From Nodularia sp034931045 (GTDB taxonomy: Bacteria; Cyanobacteriota; Cyanobacteriia; Cyanobacteriales; Nostocaceae), in contig NZ_JAYGHH010000020.1 in the NCBI RefSeq assembly GCF_034931045.1, positions 1 to 64,000 of the forward strand: 64,000 nucleotides of DNA. The letters run 5' to 3'. Each line of letters opens with the position of its first letter. Position 1 is the stretch's first letter. This document shows, piece after piece, positions 44,578 through 52,641 of this stretch. The notes beneath the pieces are model-generated. The model worked only from the letters and a program-made list of their open reading frames with translations. It did no database searches and was not told the DNA's origin. The translations under genes were made by a program, and so were the position numbers.

Positions 44578-45336
44578 CTATCGTCGCAATAGTGCTTCCC
44601 AGGTAGCACCACCAACTACACCATCAGCCTCTAGACCAAAGCGTTGTTGTGCAGCTTTTACGGCTGCTTCAGTGTTCACGCCAAAATCTCCATCTACAGC
44701 GCCAGCCAGAAAACCAAGCTGTTTGAGTCGTTCTTGCAGCTTCCTAACTTCTGAATTACGCATTCCGAAACGTAAAATTGGCAATCCTTGGGACGTATAT
44801 TGAACACCAGGGATTTGTCTAGGAGGTGAGGTAGGTCTTGGCTGAGGTTGAGGATTCGGAACTCTTGCAGGTGGATTTATCTGGGTGGGAACAGGAAATG
44901 ACTGGTTAGGTGAAGGGATGGTTGATGTAATTATTGGTTCTGTGGGGAATAGTCGTTGCCAAGTTATAGCATCAACAATGCCATCTGGATTCAAATTAAC
45001 TGCTCGCTTAAACTGAGAAACAGCGCTGGCTGTGTTCTCTTTGTATATACCATCCACTACACCTGAGTAAAAGCCCAAAAGTCTTAAAGCTGCTTGCAGT
45101 TCTGATACCCATTGTCCTTGACTACCAAGTTTGAGGGTAGGACGGCTAATACTAGCTCTAGGAGTTATTTGAGCAATTCGTTGGGGCGCTACAATTGCTA
45201 CCACTGCATCTGAGGTCATGAGTAACAACGTAGATGAAAACAGAAGTAACCAATAAAATTTATCTGTTTTCCAGCAACAATATGCTTTTAGTGACTTAAA
45301 GTAGTGAAATATACTTGTTGTCAGGCTAACTGGCAT
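44578..45336 (-). CDS. Secreted protein with two peptidoglycan-binding domains
   Basis: The protein has 252 residues with a signal-anchor (about 28-48), two peptidoglycan-binding type 1 domains (LGSQGQWVSELQAALRLLGF at about 72 and NSEVRKLQERLKQLGFLAG at about 190) and a Pro-rich linker between them. Each domain has the typical VDGxxxxxTxxAV pattern. No catalytic domain is present, so it probably anchors to the cell wall or targets a partner. It is transcribed with the holin-like gene 18 bases downstream. Confidence 0.88.
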   Translation of the reverse strand: MPVSLTTSIFHYFKSLKAYCCWKTDKFYWLLLFSSTLLLMTSDAVVAIVAPQRIAQITPRASISRPTLKLGSQGQWVSELQAALRLLGFYSGVVDGIYKENTASAVSQFKRAVNLNPDGIVDAITWQRLFPTEPIITSTIPSPNQSFPVPTQINPPARVPNPQPQPRPTSPPRQIPGVQYTSQGLPILRFGMRNSEVRKLQERLKQLGFLAGAVDGDFGVNTEAAVKAAQQRFGLEADGVVGGATWEALLRR

Positions 45337-45441
45337 CGATTTATTCCCAGAATCTTCTGTTGCTTATCTTACCGCCGCTTGAGTTCAAAAAACAGCTGAT
45401 GCGATCGCTACACTTACCATAAAAGGGGTAGAGTTTGGAGT

Positions 45442-46722
45442 CTAAGCAGCATTGGGAAATGCATTATTAATTGCTGTCTCTTGACCAACCAAAGATACAT
45501 AAGGTTCCTGTAAATACTTACAGGCGGCAGTTATGGCATCTTGAACAGTTACAGATGCAATCAGTTCTTGAAACTGCTGGTCAAAATCAAGTCCTAAGCC
45601 CAAAGTTTCATACCAGCCGTATATTTGAGCAATTTGTCCGTTAGTTTGCTTACCTAAAGCGTACTGCCCCAAAATTTTGTTTTTAGCTGCTTGTAGGGCG
45701 GTTTCTGATACTTCTGTCGTACAGAGTAAATCCACTTCTTTACGTAGCCCTTGCAAAGCGATATTTGTATTTTCTGGTGCTGTACCCATGTACACCACAA
45801 ATGCTCCAGGATACAGCCTTGTAGGATAAAATGCCGATACTTCGTAAGCTAAACCCCGCTTTTCCCGTAATTCCACAAACAAGCGGCTAGAAAGCCCATT
45901 ACCCAAGTAGGTAGACAGCAATTTTAATGGGGCGTAGTCTGGACAATTGACAGATGAACCCAAATAACCCAACATCAGAATCGATTGCTGTGTTTGTAGA
46001 GGCTGTAGGCGATGCTGTGGTTCTGCTTGAATTTCTGGTAAATTAACTAATGGCAATGGTTGTGCTGGAATTTGCCAATCACCAAAGACTTGTTCTACTA
46101 GTGCTACTGCATCTTCTAAGGTGACTCGCCCAGCAATACTAATTACAAGATTATCTGGACGAAAATAAGTTTGGTGAAACTGCACTAAGTCAGCACGTGA
46201 TAAGCCGCTCATTGTGGTTTCATCTCCTAGTATTGACATAGCATAGGGATGATTTTGGTAGATTACCTGCCGCATTTGGCTAAAGGCAATGGTAAACGGC
46301 TGTTCTTTTTGAGAGCGAATACTTTGTAGTGCTAAACGCTTTTCTAGTTCTACTTGAGCTTCGGGAAATGTAGGCGATCGCAATATTCGCCCAGCCAATG
46401 TTAAAATCTCTGAGAAGTCAGATGTGACTGTTTTTAAAGACAATAAAAAATAATCAGTGGCAGCATCCGCACTTAAACTTGCACCCACAGATTCTACTTG
46501 TTCTGCTAATTCCCAGCTGGAAAGTCCGTCGCATCCTTTCGTCATCACAGCTGACAGCAAATGAGCTAACCCCGCTTGCTCTCGCGTTTCGTAACAACTA
46601 CCAGCCCGGACAAACATCCGCGCCGCTACAATATCCGCCACCGGATTTTCTGCCACTAGCACTACAATGCCATTACTTAATACAGTGCGATGAATAGGAG
46701 AAGAAGATAAGGAAAGTTTCAC
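45442..46722 (-). CDS. M16 peptidase-like protein, non-catalytic subunit
   Basis: The protein has 426 residues with the two-domain fold of M16B processing peptidases. The zinc-binding HxxEH is replaced by HLLSA (residues 54-58), so it cannot bind zinc in the usual way. It keeps the C-terminal Arg/Tyr pair (GLSSRLFVELREKRGLAYEVSAFY region) that closes the chamber over substrate in the partner. This is the pattern of the second subunit of two-gene M16B enzymes such as mitochondrial processing peptidase alpha. It follows the active subunit by 76 bases on the same strand. Confidence 0.88.
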   Translation of the reverse strand: MKLSLSSSPIHRTVLSNGIVVLVAENPVADIVAARMFVRAGSCYETREQAGLAHLLSAVMTKGCDGLSSWELAEQVESVGASLSADAATDYFLLSLKTVTSDFSEILTLAGRILRSPTFPEAQVELEKRLALQSIRSQKEQPFTIAFSQMRQVIYQNHPYAMSILGDETTMSGLSRADLVQFHQTYFRPDNLVISIAGRVTLEDAVALVEQVFGDWQIPAQPLPLVNLPEIQAEPQHRLQPLQTQQSILMLGYLGSSVNCPDYAPLKLLSTYLGNGLSSRLFVELREKRGLAYEVSAFYPTRLYPGAFVVYMGTAPENTNIALQGLRKEVDLLCTTEVSETALQAAKNKILGQYALGKQTNGQIAQIYGWYETLGLGLDFDQQFQELIASVTVQDAITAACKYLQEPYVSLVGQETAINNAFPNAA

Positions 46723-46798
46723 AATTATTAGTAATAAATTATTAATTATTATTGCTGGTTAGTTGCTTAAAGTAATTCTAAACAACCAACCACTGACA

Positions 46799-48067
46799 TT
46801 AACAGGGTTTCAGTATAGTAACCGCATAATTGAGCGGTGAAAGAAACTTTTGGGCTAATTGTTGCAGTTCTTGGGTATTAAACGATTGTATCTGCTGAGG
46901 ATATGCTACTGCTAATTCAGCTTGGGCAATCGTGTTGTAATATCCATAAAGTCCGGTTAACTGATTTGGTGTTTCCGTAGAAAAAGCATACTCATTAGAA
47001 ACAAGTCTCCTTGTCCGGGCGAGTTCCTGCTCAGTAATTCCTGTGGTTTGCAAATCATTTAAATGACTGAGAATCAAATTTTCCACTTCGTTGAGGTTTT
47101 CTGGCTCTAACCAAGCAGTAATTGTAAATAAACTCGATTCTCGTTGTAGAGAAAAATTACTATAAATTCCCTGTACTAATTGCAATTCTTCGCGCAAGTC
47201 ACGCACCAGTCGGGAAGTTCGTCCTTCTGACAATAATACCGCCAACAAATCTAAACCATAGGCGGTGTGTAGTTGCTCTACACCTGGAACAACCCACGCC
47301 ATCATTAAACGTGCTTGTTCTAGACGTGGTAAACAAATTTCTTGGCGGTGAATTCCCGTGATTACTGGCTCGATGATTTTTTCAGACTGCGGACAGTCTA
47401 ATGGTGCTGCAAAATCAGCAAATGAATTATTTACCAGTTCCCAGGCTGATTCTTGAGCAATTCCCCCCACAACCACTACTGTCATGTTTTCTGGTTGGTA
47501 GTGGGCGCGATGAAAACAACGCATGGCGGCTGGTGAATGCTGCATTAATTCTCGCTCAGTCCCTAGCACAGAACGCCCGTAAGGATGGTTCTGATAGACG
47601 CTTTGATTCAGGGCTTGAAATCCTATCCAATCGGGGTCATCATTGCAGGAGCGAATTTCTTCTAACACCACATCCCGCTCGCGGATAAATTCATCCTCTG
47701 GAATTGCAGCATTAATTAGCAAATCTCCCAAGTGGGGTAGGGTATCTGCTAGGTAAGGGGCGGCTGTAGTTAGGGTGTAATGAGCATAATCATAACTCGT
47801 AGCTGCATTACTCACACCGCCTCTGGTTTCAATGTTGTGATCAAACATTCCAGGGGCGAGTGTCGCCGTTCCTTTAAAAATCATGTGTTCTAAAAAATGA
47901 GCCATCCCAAACCACGGTTTTGGCTCAAGGGTTGCTCCGGCTCGCACCCAAACATCAGCCACCACTACAGGGGTAGTGGCAATTTCTTGATGGATAAGTG
48001 TTAAACCATTATCTAGTCGGAGAACCGAAGCAGGAAACACGGTATGCTCTAGTTGTTGTTGTGACAA
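46799..48067 (-). CDS. M16 zinc peptidase, catalytic subunit
   Basis: The protein has 422 residues. HFLEH (residues 57-61) is the inverted zinc motif, and the downstream Glu ligand lies in RERDVVLEEIRS. The fold is that of M16B peptidases (pitrilysin family, processing-peptidase beta-like). It should form a dimer with the neighbouring non-catalytic protein and cleave peptides, possibly presequences or small peptides in the cytosol or periplasm. There is no clear signal peptide. The 6S RNA gene lies upstream on the same strand. Confidence 0.92.
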   Translation of the reverse strand: MSQQQLEHTVFPASVLRLDNGLTLIHQEIATTPVVVADVWVRAGATLEPKPWFGMAHFLEHMIFKGTATLAPGMFDHNIETRGGVSNAATSYDYAHYTLTTAAPYLADTLPHLGDLLINAAIPEDEFIRERDVVLEEIRSCNDDPDWIGFQALNQSVYQNHPYGRSVLGTERELMQHSPAAMRCFHRAHYQPENMTVVVVGGIAQESAWELVNNSFADFAAPLDCPQSEKIIEPVITGIHRQEICLPRLEQARLMMAWVVPGVEQLHTAYGLDLLAVLLSEGRTSRLVRDLREELQLVQGIYSNFSLQRESSLFTITAWLEPENLNEVENLILSHLNDLQTTGITEQELARTRRLVSNEYAFSTETPNQLTGLYGYYNTIAQAELAVAYPQQIQSFNTQELQQLAQKFLSPLNYAVTILKPC

Positions 48068-48213
48068 GTTTTAGTAGCTTTAACCACAATTTAAGACAAT
48101 TTTTGTTATTCTAACTCTCAACGATCACTAAATTAGAATCAACGTATACAGATTTTGTGTTCCTCAGTCAATAAATTGCCCCATTTCATCAAACCCTATT
48201 TGTTCTTTATCCC

Positions 48214-48234
48214 CCCTGCTCCCTGCTCCCTGCT
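48214..48234 (+). repeat. Heptanucleotide STRR (CCCTGCT)
   Basis: Three perfect CCCTGCT units. The reverse complement AGCAGGG is the unit of the G-rich repeats at 5.1 and 6.8 kb. Confidence 0.85.
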
Positions 48235-48287
48235 CCCCTGCCTACCTCAGCAATGGAATGTTTTTTTAATTGGATGTCCCTATAATT

Positions 48288-48320
48288 AAAGCCCCCAAGT
48301 TTTTGCTAACTTTGGGAGCT
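48288..48320 (-). terminator. Hairpin downstream of 6S RNA
   Basis: On the minus strand AGCTCCCAAAGT pairs with ACTTGGGGGCTTT around a short loop, followed by TAATTA. It lies just after the predicted 6S RNA end and could terminate the read-through transcript. Confidence 0.6.
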
Positions 48321-48330
48321 AATAATTTTT

Positions 48331-48515
48331 AAGTTCACCGCAACGCCGTTTTACCTAAGTTTATGACCTGGTTAAACCAGGTGGGTGCCGACTTTCTTCG
48401 TTTTAAGTTTCCGGGTGCTTGCCCGGTTTACTGCCACGAGACTTGTTAGCTTCCCTTTTCTTTAAAGACATAGATCAAAAAACTTGATGGCAGTCACCAA
48501 CGTCGTAGTGCAACT
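48331..48515 (-). ncRNA. ssaA: 6S RNA (ssaA)
   Basis: The minus strand immediately after purK gives a roughly 185-base RNA that fits cyanobacterial 6Sa RNA in place and size. A TATAAT box lies at 48523-48528 and the 5' end near 48515. The 5' AGTTGCAC stretch pairs imperfectly with the 3' GTGAACT end. The middle forms GC-rich hairpins such as CCGGG...CCCGG (48412-48427) and ACCTGGTT...AACCAGGT (48366-48382). In other cyanobacteria the gene lies next to purK. 6S RNA binds RNA polymerase and mimics an open promoter. The ends are estimates. Confidence 0.78.
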
Positions 48516-48576
48516 AAAACTTATTATAGCCTTCTAAAACAGGTTGTGTGTTCAGTATTAGAATTCTCTAGTGAAT

Positions 48577-49731
48577 TTAAATGGGATACCAAATAGATTC
48601 TATAGTTTGGGCTATGGTACTGATGGCATCTCGGTTTTGATGCTCTAGTAATACGGTGACGTGTCCCAGTTTGCGCCCAGGACGTGATTCTGATTTCCCG
48701 TACCAATGAACGAAAGCCTGGGGAATTTCGGCTAATTTTTGGCGTTGGTGTTGGTAGCTGCTGCTCGAAATTTCATACCCTAAAAGGTTAACCATGACAG
48801 CAATAGCACAATGTAAAGCGGGATTTCCCAAAGGTAAGCCACAAACGGCTCGCAAGTGCTGTTCAAACTGAGATGTTTCACAAGCGTCTAAGGAAAAATG
48901 CCCAGAATTATGGGTACGAGGGGCTATTTCATTGACCAAAACTTTCCCGTCAGGGGTGAGAAATAGTTCTATGCCAAAAACGCCCACGACTTGCAGGTTA
49001 TTTAAGAGGGTATGAGCGATCGCTTCTATTGCTGCGGCTTGATTGGGTGTAATATCAGCTGGTGCAATCACTCGCCGACATACCTGTTCTTCTTGTTGAG
49101 TTTCTACCACTGGGTAAGTTACAACCTCACCCTCTACTGAACGAGCTGCTATGATTGCTAATTCTCGTTCAAAGGGGACAAATTCTTCTATTAAAAATAG
49201 AGATTGACTTACAGCATTATTTGTGATGTGTAAATTTAGCTTTTGCTGCAAATCTGCTAAATTTTGCATAATGAAAGTCCCTTGACCATCATAACCGTGC
49301 CGTCGGGATTTTAGCACCAGAGGAAAACCCAGTTCTTCGATTTGAGAGGCGATATTTTCTGGCTGTGACAGGGCGAAAAATTTGGGAACGGGTAATGCTA
49401 ATTTTTGTAAATAGCAGCGCTGATCATATTTATCTAAAAGTGGAGTTAAAGCTGCTAACCTTGGTCGAAAGCAAACACCTTGATTTTCTATAAAAGATAA
49501 AGATTCTAAATTAACAAATTCATTTTCAAAGGTGATGACATCAGTTTTTTGTGCTAAAATCTCTGTGGAGATAGCATCATCAACTTTAGCCAAGACAGTA
49601 TCCTGAGCGATCGCTACAGCAGGATCATCTAAACTAGGAGTTTGTACCACTAATTCTACACCTAACTTTTTAGCTGCATCCCCCATCATCCAGGCCAGTT
49701 GACCACCACCAATTACACCAACACGCTTCAT
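48577..49731 (-). CDS. purK: 5-(carboxyamino)imidazole ribonucleotide synthase PurK
   Basis: This ATP-grasp enzyme of purine synthesis has about 384 residues from the ATG at 49731; two codons upstream is another ATG. It joins bicarbonate to AIR. Motifs include GVIGGGQLAWMMGDAAKKLG at the start, PLVLKSRRHGYDGQGTF for ATP, FVPFERELAIIAAR and VNEIAPRTHNSGHFSLDACETSQF (metal and substrate ligands). The start overlaps the end of the pentapeptide gene by a few bases, which suggests a common mRNA. 6S RNA follows downstream. Confidence 0.95.
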   Translation of the reverse strand: MKRVGVIGGGQLAWMMGDAAKKLGVELVVQTPSLDDPAVAIAQDTVLAKVDDAISTEILAQKTDVITFENEFVNLESLSFIENQGVCFRPRLAALTPLLDKYDQRCYLQKLALPVPKFFALSQPENIASQIEELGFPLVLKSRRHGYDGQGTFIMQNLADLQQKLNLHITNNAVSQSLFLIEEFVPFERELAIIAARSVEGEVVTYPVVETQQEEQVCRRVIAPADITPNQAAAIEAIAHTLLNNLQVVGVFGIELFLTPDGKVLVNEIAPRTHNSGHFSLDACETSQFEQHLRAVCGLPLGNPALHCAIAVMVNLLGYEISSSSYQHQRQKLAEIPQAFVHWYGKSESRPGRKLGHVTVLLEHQNRDAISTIAQTIESIWYPI

Positions 49732-50231
49732 CGACATCCCAGAGAATAACGAGTTTCTACGCCAGTTTTAGAATTTACACCACTGGCTTTGTTACACAGT
49801 TCTTTAATTTGCACTCCATCCAAAATTGCATCTGTGAAATCTGCACTGTCTATATTCACATCAGTAAAAGTGGAGCGTAGCAAAAGAGCTTCTTTGAAAA
49901 CGGCATCGCTCAAATCAGCCCCGGCGAACTTGACCTGATCTACCATAGCATTAGTTAAATCCGCCCCGTGCAGATTCGCTTGGGTCATTACGGAAGCACT
50001 CATGACGGCTCCCCGTAAGTCAGCATCTGCAAAGTTAGCTAATTCCATATTGGCGTTAGAAAACTCAGCCGCTTGTAAACTTTGTCCCGAAAAATCACGT
50101 CTGGCTAATTCTGCATTACTAAATGACATTGGATGAGTCCAATCTGCCCAAGCTGGGGAAGCTAGGAACCATACAGTCATCCCTAGAATAAGTGCTAATC
50201 CTTGCTGCCAAAATATCATGAAGTAGCTCAT
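49728..50231 (-). CDS. Secreted pentapeptide-repeat protein
   Basis: I start at the ATG at 50231 (MSYFMIFWQQ), 167 residues, because the longer frame overlaps the kinase gene by 47 bases and lacks a signal peptide. The N-terminus is a signal sequence with an AWA-type cleavage site. About 15 pentapeptide repeats of the A(D/N)Lxx kind follow (ANFADADLRGA, ANLHGADLTNA, AGADLSDAVF), giving a right-handed beta-helix. Export to the thylakoid lumen or periplasm is likely; related lumenal proteins exist in plants. Function unknown. Confidence 0.82.
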   Translation of the reverse strand: MSYFMIFWQQGLALILGMTVWFLASPAWADWTHPMSFSNAELARRDFSGQSLQAAEFSNANMELANFADADLRGAVMSASVMTQANLHGADLTNAMVDQVKFAGADLSDAVFKEALLLRSTFTDVNIDSADFTDAILDGVQIKELCNKASGVNSKTGVETRYSLGCR

Positions 50232-50286
50232 TTGGTATCTAATTATGATCTTCAGCTTACCGCATTCTCCATCTGGGCTGACACTC

Positions 50287-51171
50287 TCATAAAAATGATG
50301 CCAATTTTGCTGCGCCCACCATTCCTGCCGCATTGCCTAATTCTGCTGGTAAAATTTGTAAACCAATGCGAGAAGTAGGCATAACTCGGCTTTCAATTTC
50401 TGCTTTGACTGCGGGGGAAAAAAACTCAAAACTAGCACTGACACCACCACCCAGAATAATTGCTTCTGGTGTTAAGACGTAAATCAAACTAGCTAAACCA
50501 ATACCCAAATTCTGACCATATTCTTGCCAAAAACTCAATGCTTCTTGATCTCCATCTGCGGCTAGTGCGCCTAATTCGGCGGGTTCCTTACCTGTGCGGC
50601 GACGAATTGCGGTAATTGAAGCATATTGTTCTAAAGAACCTGGATTGCCACTATTACATTTATGTCCATCGGGGTTCAAGGTAATTAAACCAAGTTCGCC
50701 GGCTGCGCCTTGATGTCCTACAAAGAGTTTGTCATTTAAAATAATCGCACCACCAACCCCAGTCCCCAAAGTTAACAAAATCAGGTTGTGAAAGTGGCGA
50801 CCAGCACCCAACCAAGATTCTGCTATTCCGGCACAGTTGGCATCGTTAGCAATTACGGTGGGTTTATCTGTTTTTTCTTCTAACCAGTCCGCTAAAGGCA
50901 CATTTTGCCATCCTGGTAGATTGATGGCGATTTGGGCAATGCGTCCAGTTTGATCAGCAGGGCCAGGAGTACCCACGCCAATGGCTACAGTTTGATTATA
51001 CGGGTCTACTTGCGCGATCGCATCTACCATGACAGCAAGAACAGCTTCTGGTGTCGATGGTTGGGGTGTTGCTACAGTTAAGGATTGTAAGCAAGTGCCA
51101 TCAGGGTAGAACCTTCCCAACTTAATCGCTGTTCCCCCCACATCAATACCAATTACTTGTGAATTAACCAC
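50287..51171 (-). CDS. ROK-family sugar kinase (glucokinase-like)
   Basis: The protein has 294 residues. GIDVGGTAIKLGRF is the first phosphate-binding loop, NDANCAGIAESWLGAG holds the catalytic Asp, and LTLGTGVGGAII the second loop. The ROK zinc motif CxCGxxGCxE is reduced to CNSGNPGSLE, with one Cys left, as in other cyanobacterial glucokinase-like proteins. It probably phosphorylates glucose with ATP in the cytosol. It is on the same strand as the pentapeptide gene and purK, with 55 bases between it and the pentapeptide start I chose. Confidence 0.88.
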   Translation of the reverse strand: MVNSQVIGIDVGGTAIKLGRFYPDGTCLQSLTVATPQPSTPEAVLAVMVDAIAQVDPYNQTVAIGVGTPGPADQTGRIAQIAINLPGWQNVPLADWLEEKTDKPTVIANDANCAGIAESWLGAGRHFHNLILLTLGTGVGGAIILNDKLFVGHQGAAGELGLITLNPDGHKCNSGNPGSLEQYASITAIRRRTGKEPAELGALAADGDQEALSFWQEYGQNLGIGLASLIYVLTPEAIILGGGVSASFEFFSPAVKAEIESRVMPTSRIGLQILPAELGNAAGMVGAAKLASFL

Positions 51172-51218
51172 CTGAAAAAATATAAAACAGACCTAAGCTG
51201 TGTAGTACAGACCACGAT

Positions 51219-51246
51219 GTAGAAACTTTGTATACAACGTCTCTAC
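51219..51246. repeat. Dispersed GTAGAGACGT palindrome, copy 4
   Basis: This 28-base element starts GTAGAAACTTTG and ends CAACGTCTCTAC. It is a decayed copy of the family. It overlaps the stop codon of the 65-residue gene on the minus strand. Confidence 0.82.
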
Positions 51247-51440
51247 AGGTTTTTGTTACCCAAAAGTTCTGATTTTTCTGTTTCTTTGACAACAATCTGT
51301 GAACTCGTCGCCATTGCAGAATGAACACTAAATGGTAATTGCCAAGCTGTCATAGGAGTACCTCGTAACAAGCCGGACAAAGCAACCGATAACATAAACC
51401 CGCCAGTAGCAGCCGCAATTAAAGAAATATTATCTTTCAC
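51243..51440 (-). CDS. Small membrane-associated protein of unknown function
   Basis: The frame has 65 residues from GTG 51440, with an AGAGAG ribosome-site candidate. The first half is hydrophobic (LIAAATGGFMLSVALSGLL), giving one membrane helix or uncleaved signal. The C-terminal half is polar (VVKETEKSELLG). I do not recognise a family. The stop codon lies within a dispersed palindrome, so the C-terminus may have been set by insertion of that element. Confidence 0.55.
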   Translation of the reverse strand: MKDNISLIAAATGGFMLSVALSGLLRGTPMTAWQLPFSVHSAMATSSQIVVKETEKSELLGNKNL

Positions 51441-51557
51441 TCTACTCTCTCTGTAATAACTTCAAAAATATTTAGACGCAGAAACAGCCATTTAGATGCA
51501 ATGAATGGCAAGTCTCTATCACCCACCATACACCTTGATAACTGATTTAAACGTTGA

Positions 51558-52454
51558 CTATTTCCGCATTCTATTTTCGCGCCGTAATCGCGGATTGACA
51601 AACTCATTTAGCCCCTCACCCAGTAGTGATAACCCTACTACCATCAATGTCATTGCTAAACCAGGGAAGAGAGTAGTCCACCAAATGCCTGTGGGTAGGG
51701 CTTCTAGGGCTTGTCGGAGGTCGTGTCCCCATTCTGGGACTTCTTCGGGAAGTCCTAACCCCAAAAAGCCTAAACCGCCTAATACTAAAATGGCATCGGC
51801 AGCGTTGAGGGTAAATAGTACGGGTACGCTTTGAATAACGTTAAAAAATAGATAGCGAGATAGGATAACCCAAGTAGAAGCACCCATCGCTTGAGCAGCT
51901 TCAATGAATACCTCTGTTTTAACACTTATAGTATGATTACGGACAACGCGATAATATTGGGGAACGTAGGCTATGCTAATGGCGATCGCAGCATTGAGAA
52001 TTCCCCGACCGACCACAAAAGCCAGTGTCACAGAAAGCAGTAGCCCTGGTAAGGTGTAGATGCTATCCATGAAAAACAGTAAAATCTGATCTAATTTACC
52101 ACCCAGGTAGCCACTGAGCATCCCTAACGGCACACCAATAAACATACTCAAAGCTGTAGCTAAAATCACTACTTGTAGTGCAGCTTGAACTCCGAACAAT
52201 GTGCGAGAAAATACATCATGTCCCAGGCGACTTGTACCAAACCAATATTTAGCTGATGGTGGTTCTTGAATGGGGTTAGATAAGAACTCTCTGGGGTCTT
52301 GTAACCATCCCCAAGCTTGTAATACAGGAGCGAAGAATGCCAAGAAGAGGAAAAATAGAGTAATGACTATCCCAATCAGCATTAATTTTTGGGAGAGGTT
52401 AGAATTTTGGGCAAAGCGTAAAAAAGTTGGCAACTGACGTTTAGTAATAGCCAT
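51558..52454 (-). CDS. DppC-type ABC transporter permease
   Basis: This 298-residue permease has an N-terminal membrane helix (LMLIGIVITLFFLFLAFF) and five more. Its cytoplasmic EAA motif is EVFIEAAQAMGASTWVILSRYLF. It belongs to the same Dpp/Opp family as the protein encoded at 42256-43377 but lacks that protein's large periplasmic insertion. The other components of the transporter are not adjacent, and the substrate (peptides or nickel) is unknown. It is divergent from nothing in the region; NTRC lies upstream on the same strand. Confidence 0.9.
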   Translation of the reverse strand: MAITKRQLPTFLRFAQNSNLSQKLMLIGIVITLFFLFLAFFAPVLQAWGWLQDPREFLSNPIQEPPSAKYWFGTSRLGHDVFSRTLFGVQAALQVVILATALSMFIGVPLGMLSGYLGGKLDQILLFFMDSIYTLPGLLLSVTLAFVVGRGILNAAIAISIAYVPQYYRVVRNHTISVKTEVFIEAAQAMGASTWVILSRYLFFNVIQSVPVLFTLNAADAILVLGGLGFLGLGLPEEVPEWGHDLRQALEALPTGIWWTTLFPGLAMTLMVVGLSLLGEGLNEFVNPRLRRENRMRK

Positions 52455-52641
52455 GAGCGATCGCCTGCATAAAGCAAGATACTATTTTACTGCCCTGGCG
52501 ACTAGAAGTCGCGGCTATACAAACAAAACCCGCCTCCGTGGGTTAAAAGCCTTAATTCTTTATTAGTCCACGAAGGTGGACTTCGTTTGTGTAGTAGCGA
52601 TTTCTAATCGCCCCATACTTTTAAAGCTTTTAAAACATCAT

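Larger units (their letters stand above)
48068..48576. other. Intergenic region with STRR and 6S RNA
   Basis: The 509 bases between purK and the M16 gene hold a CCCTGCT repeat (48214-48234), a hairpin at 48288-48320 and the 6S RNA gene. The remaining 145 bases next to the M16 gene probably contain its promoter. Confidence 0.6.
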
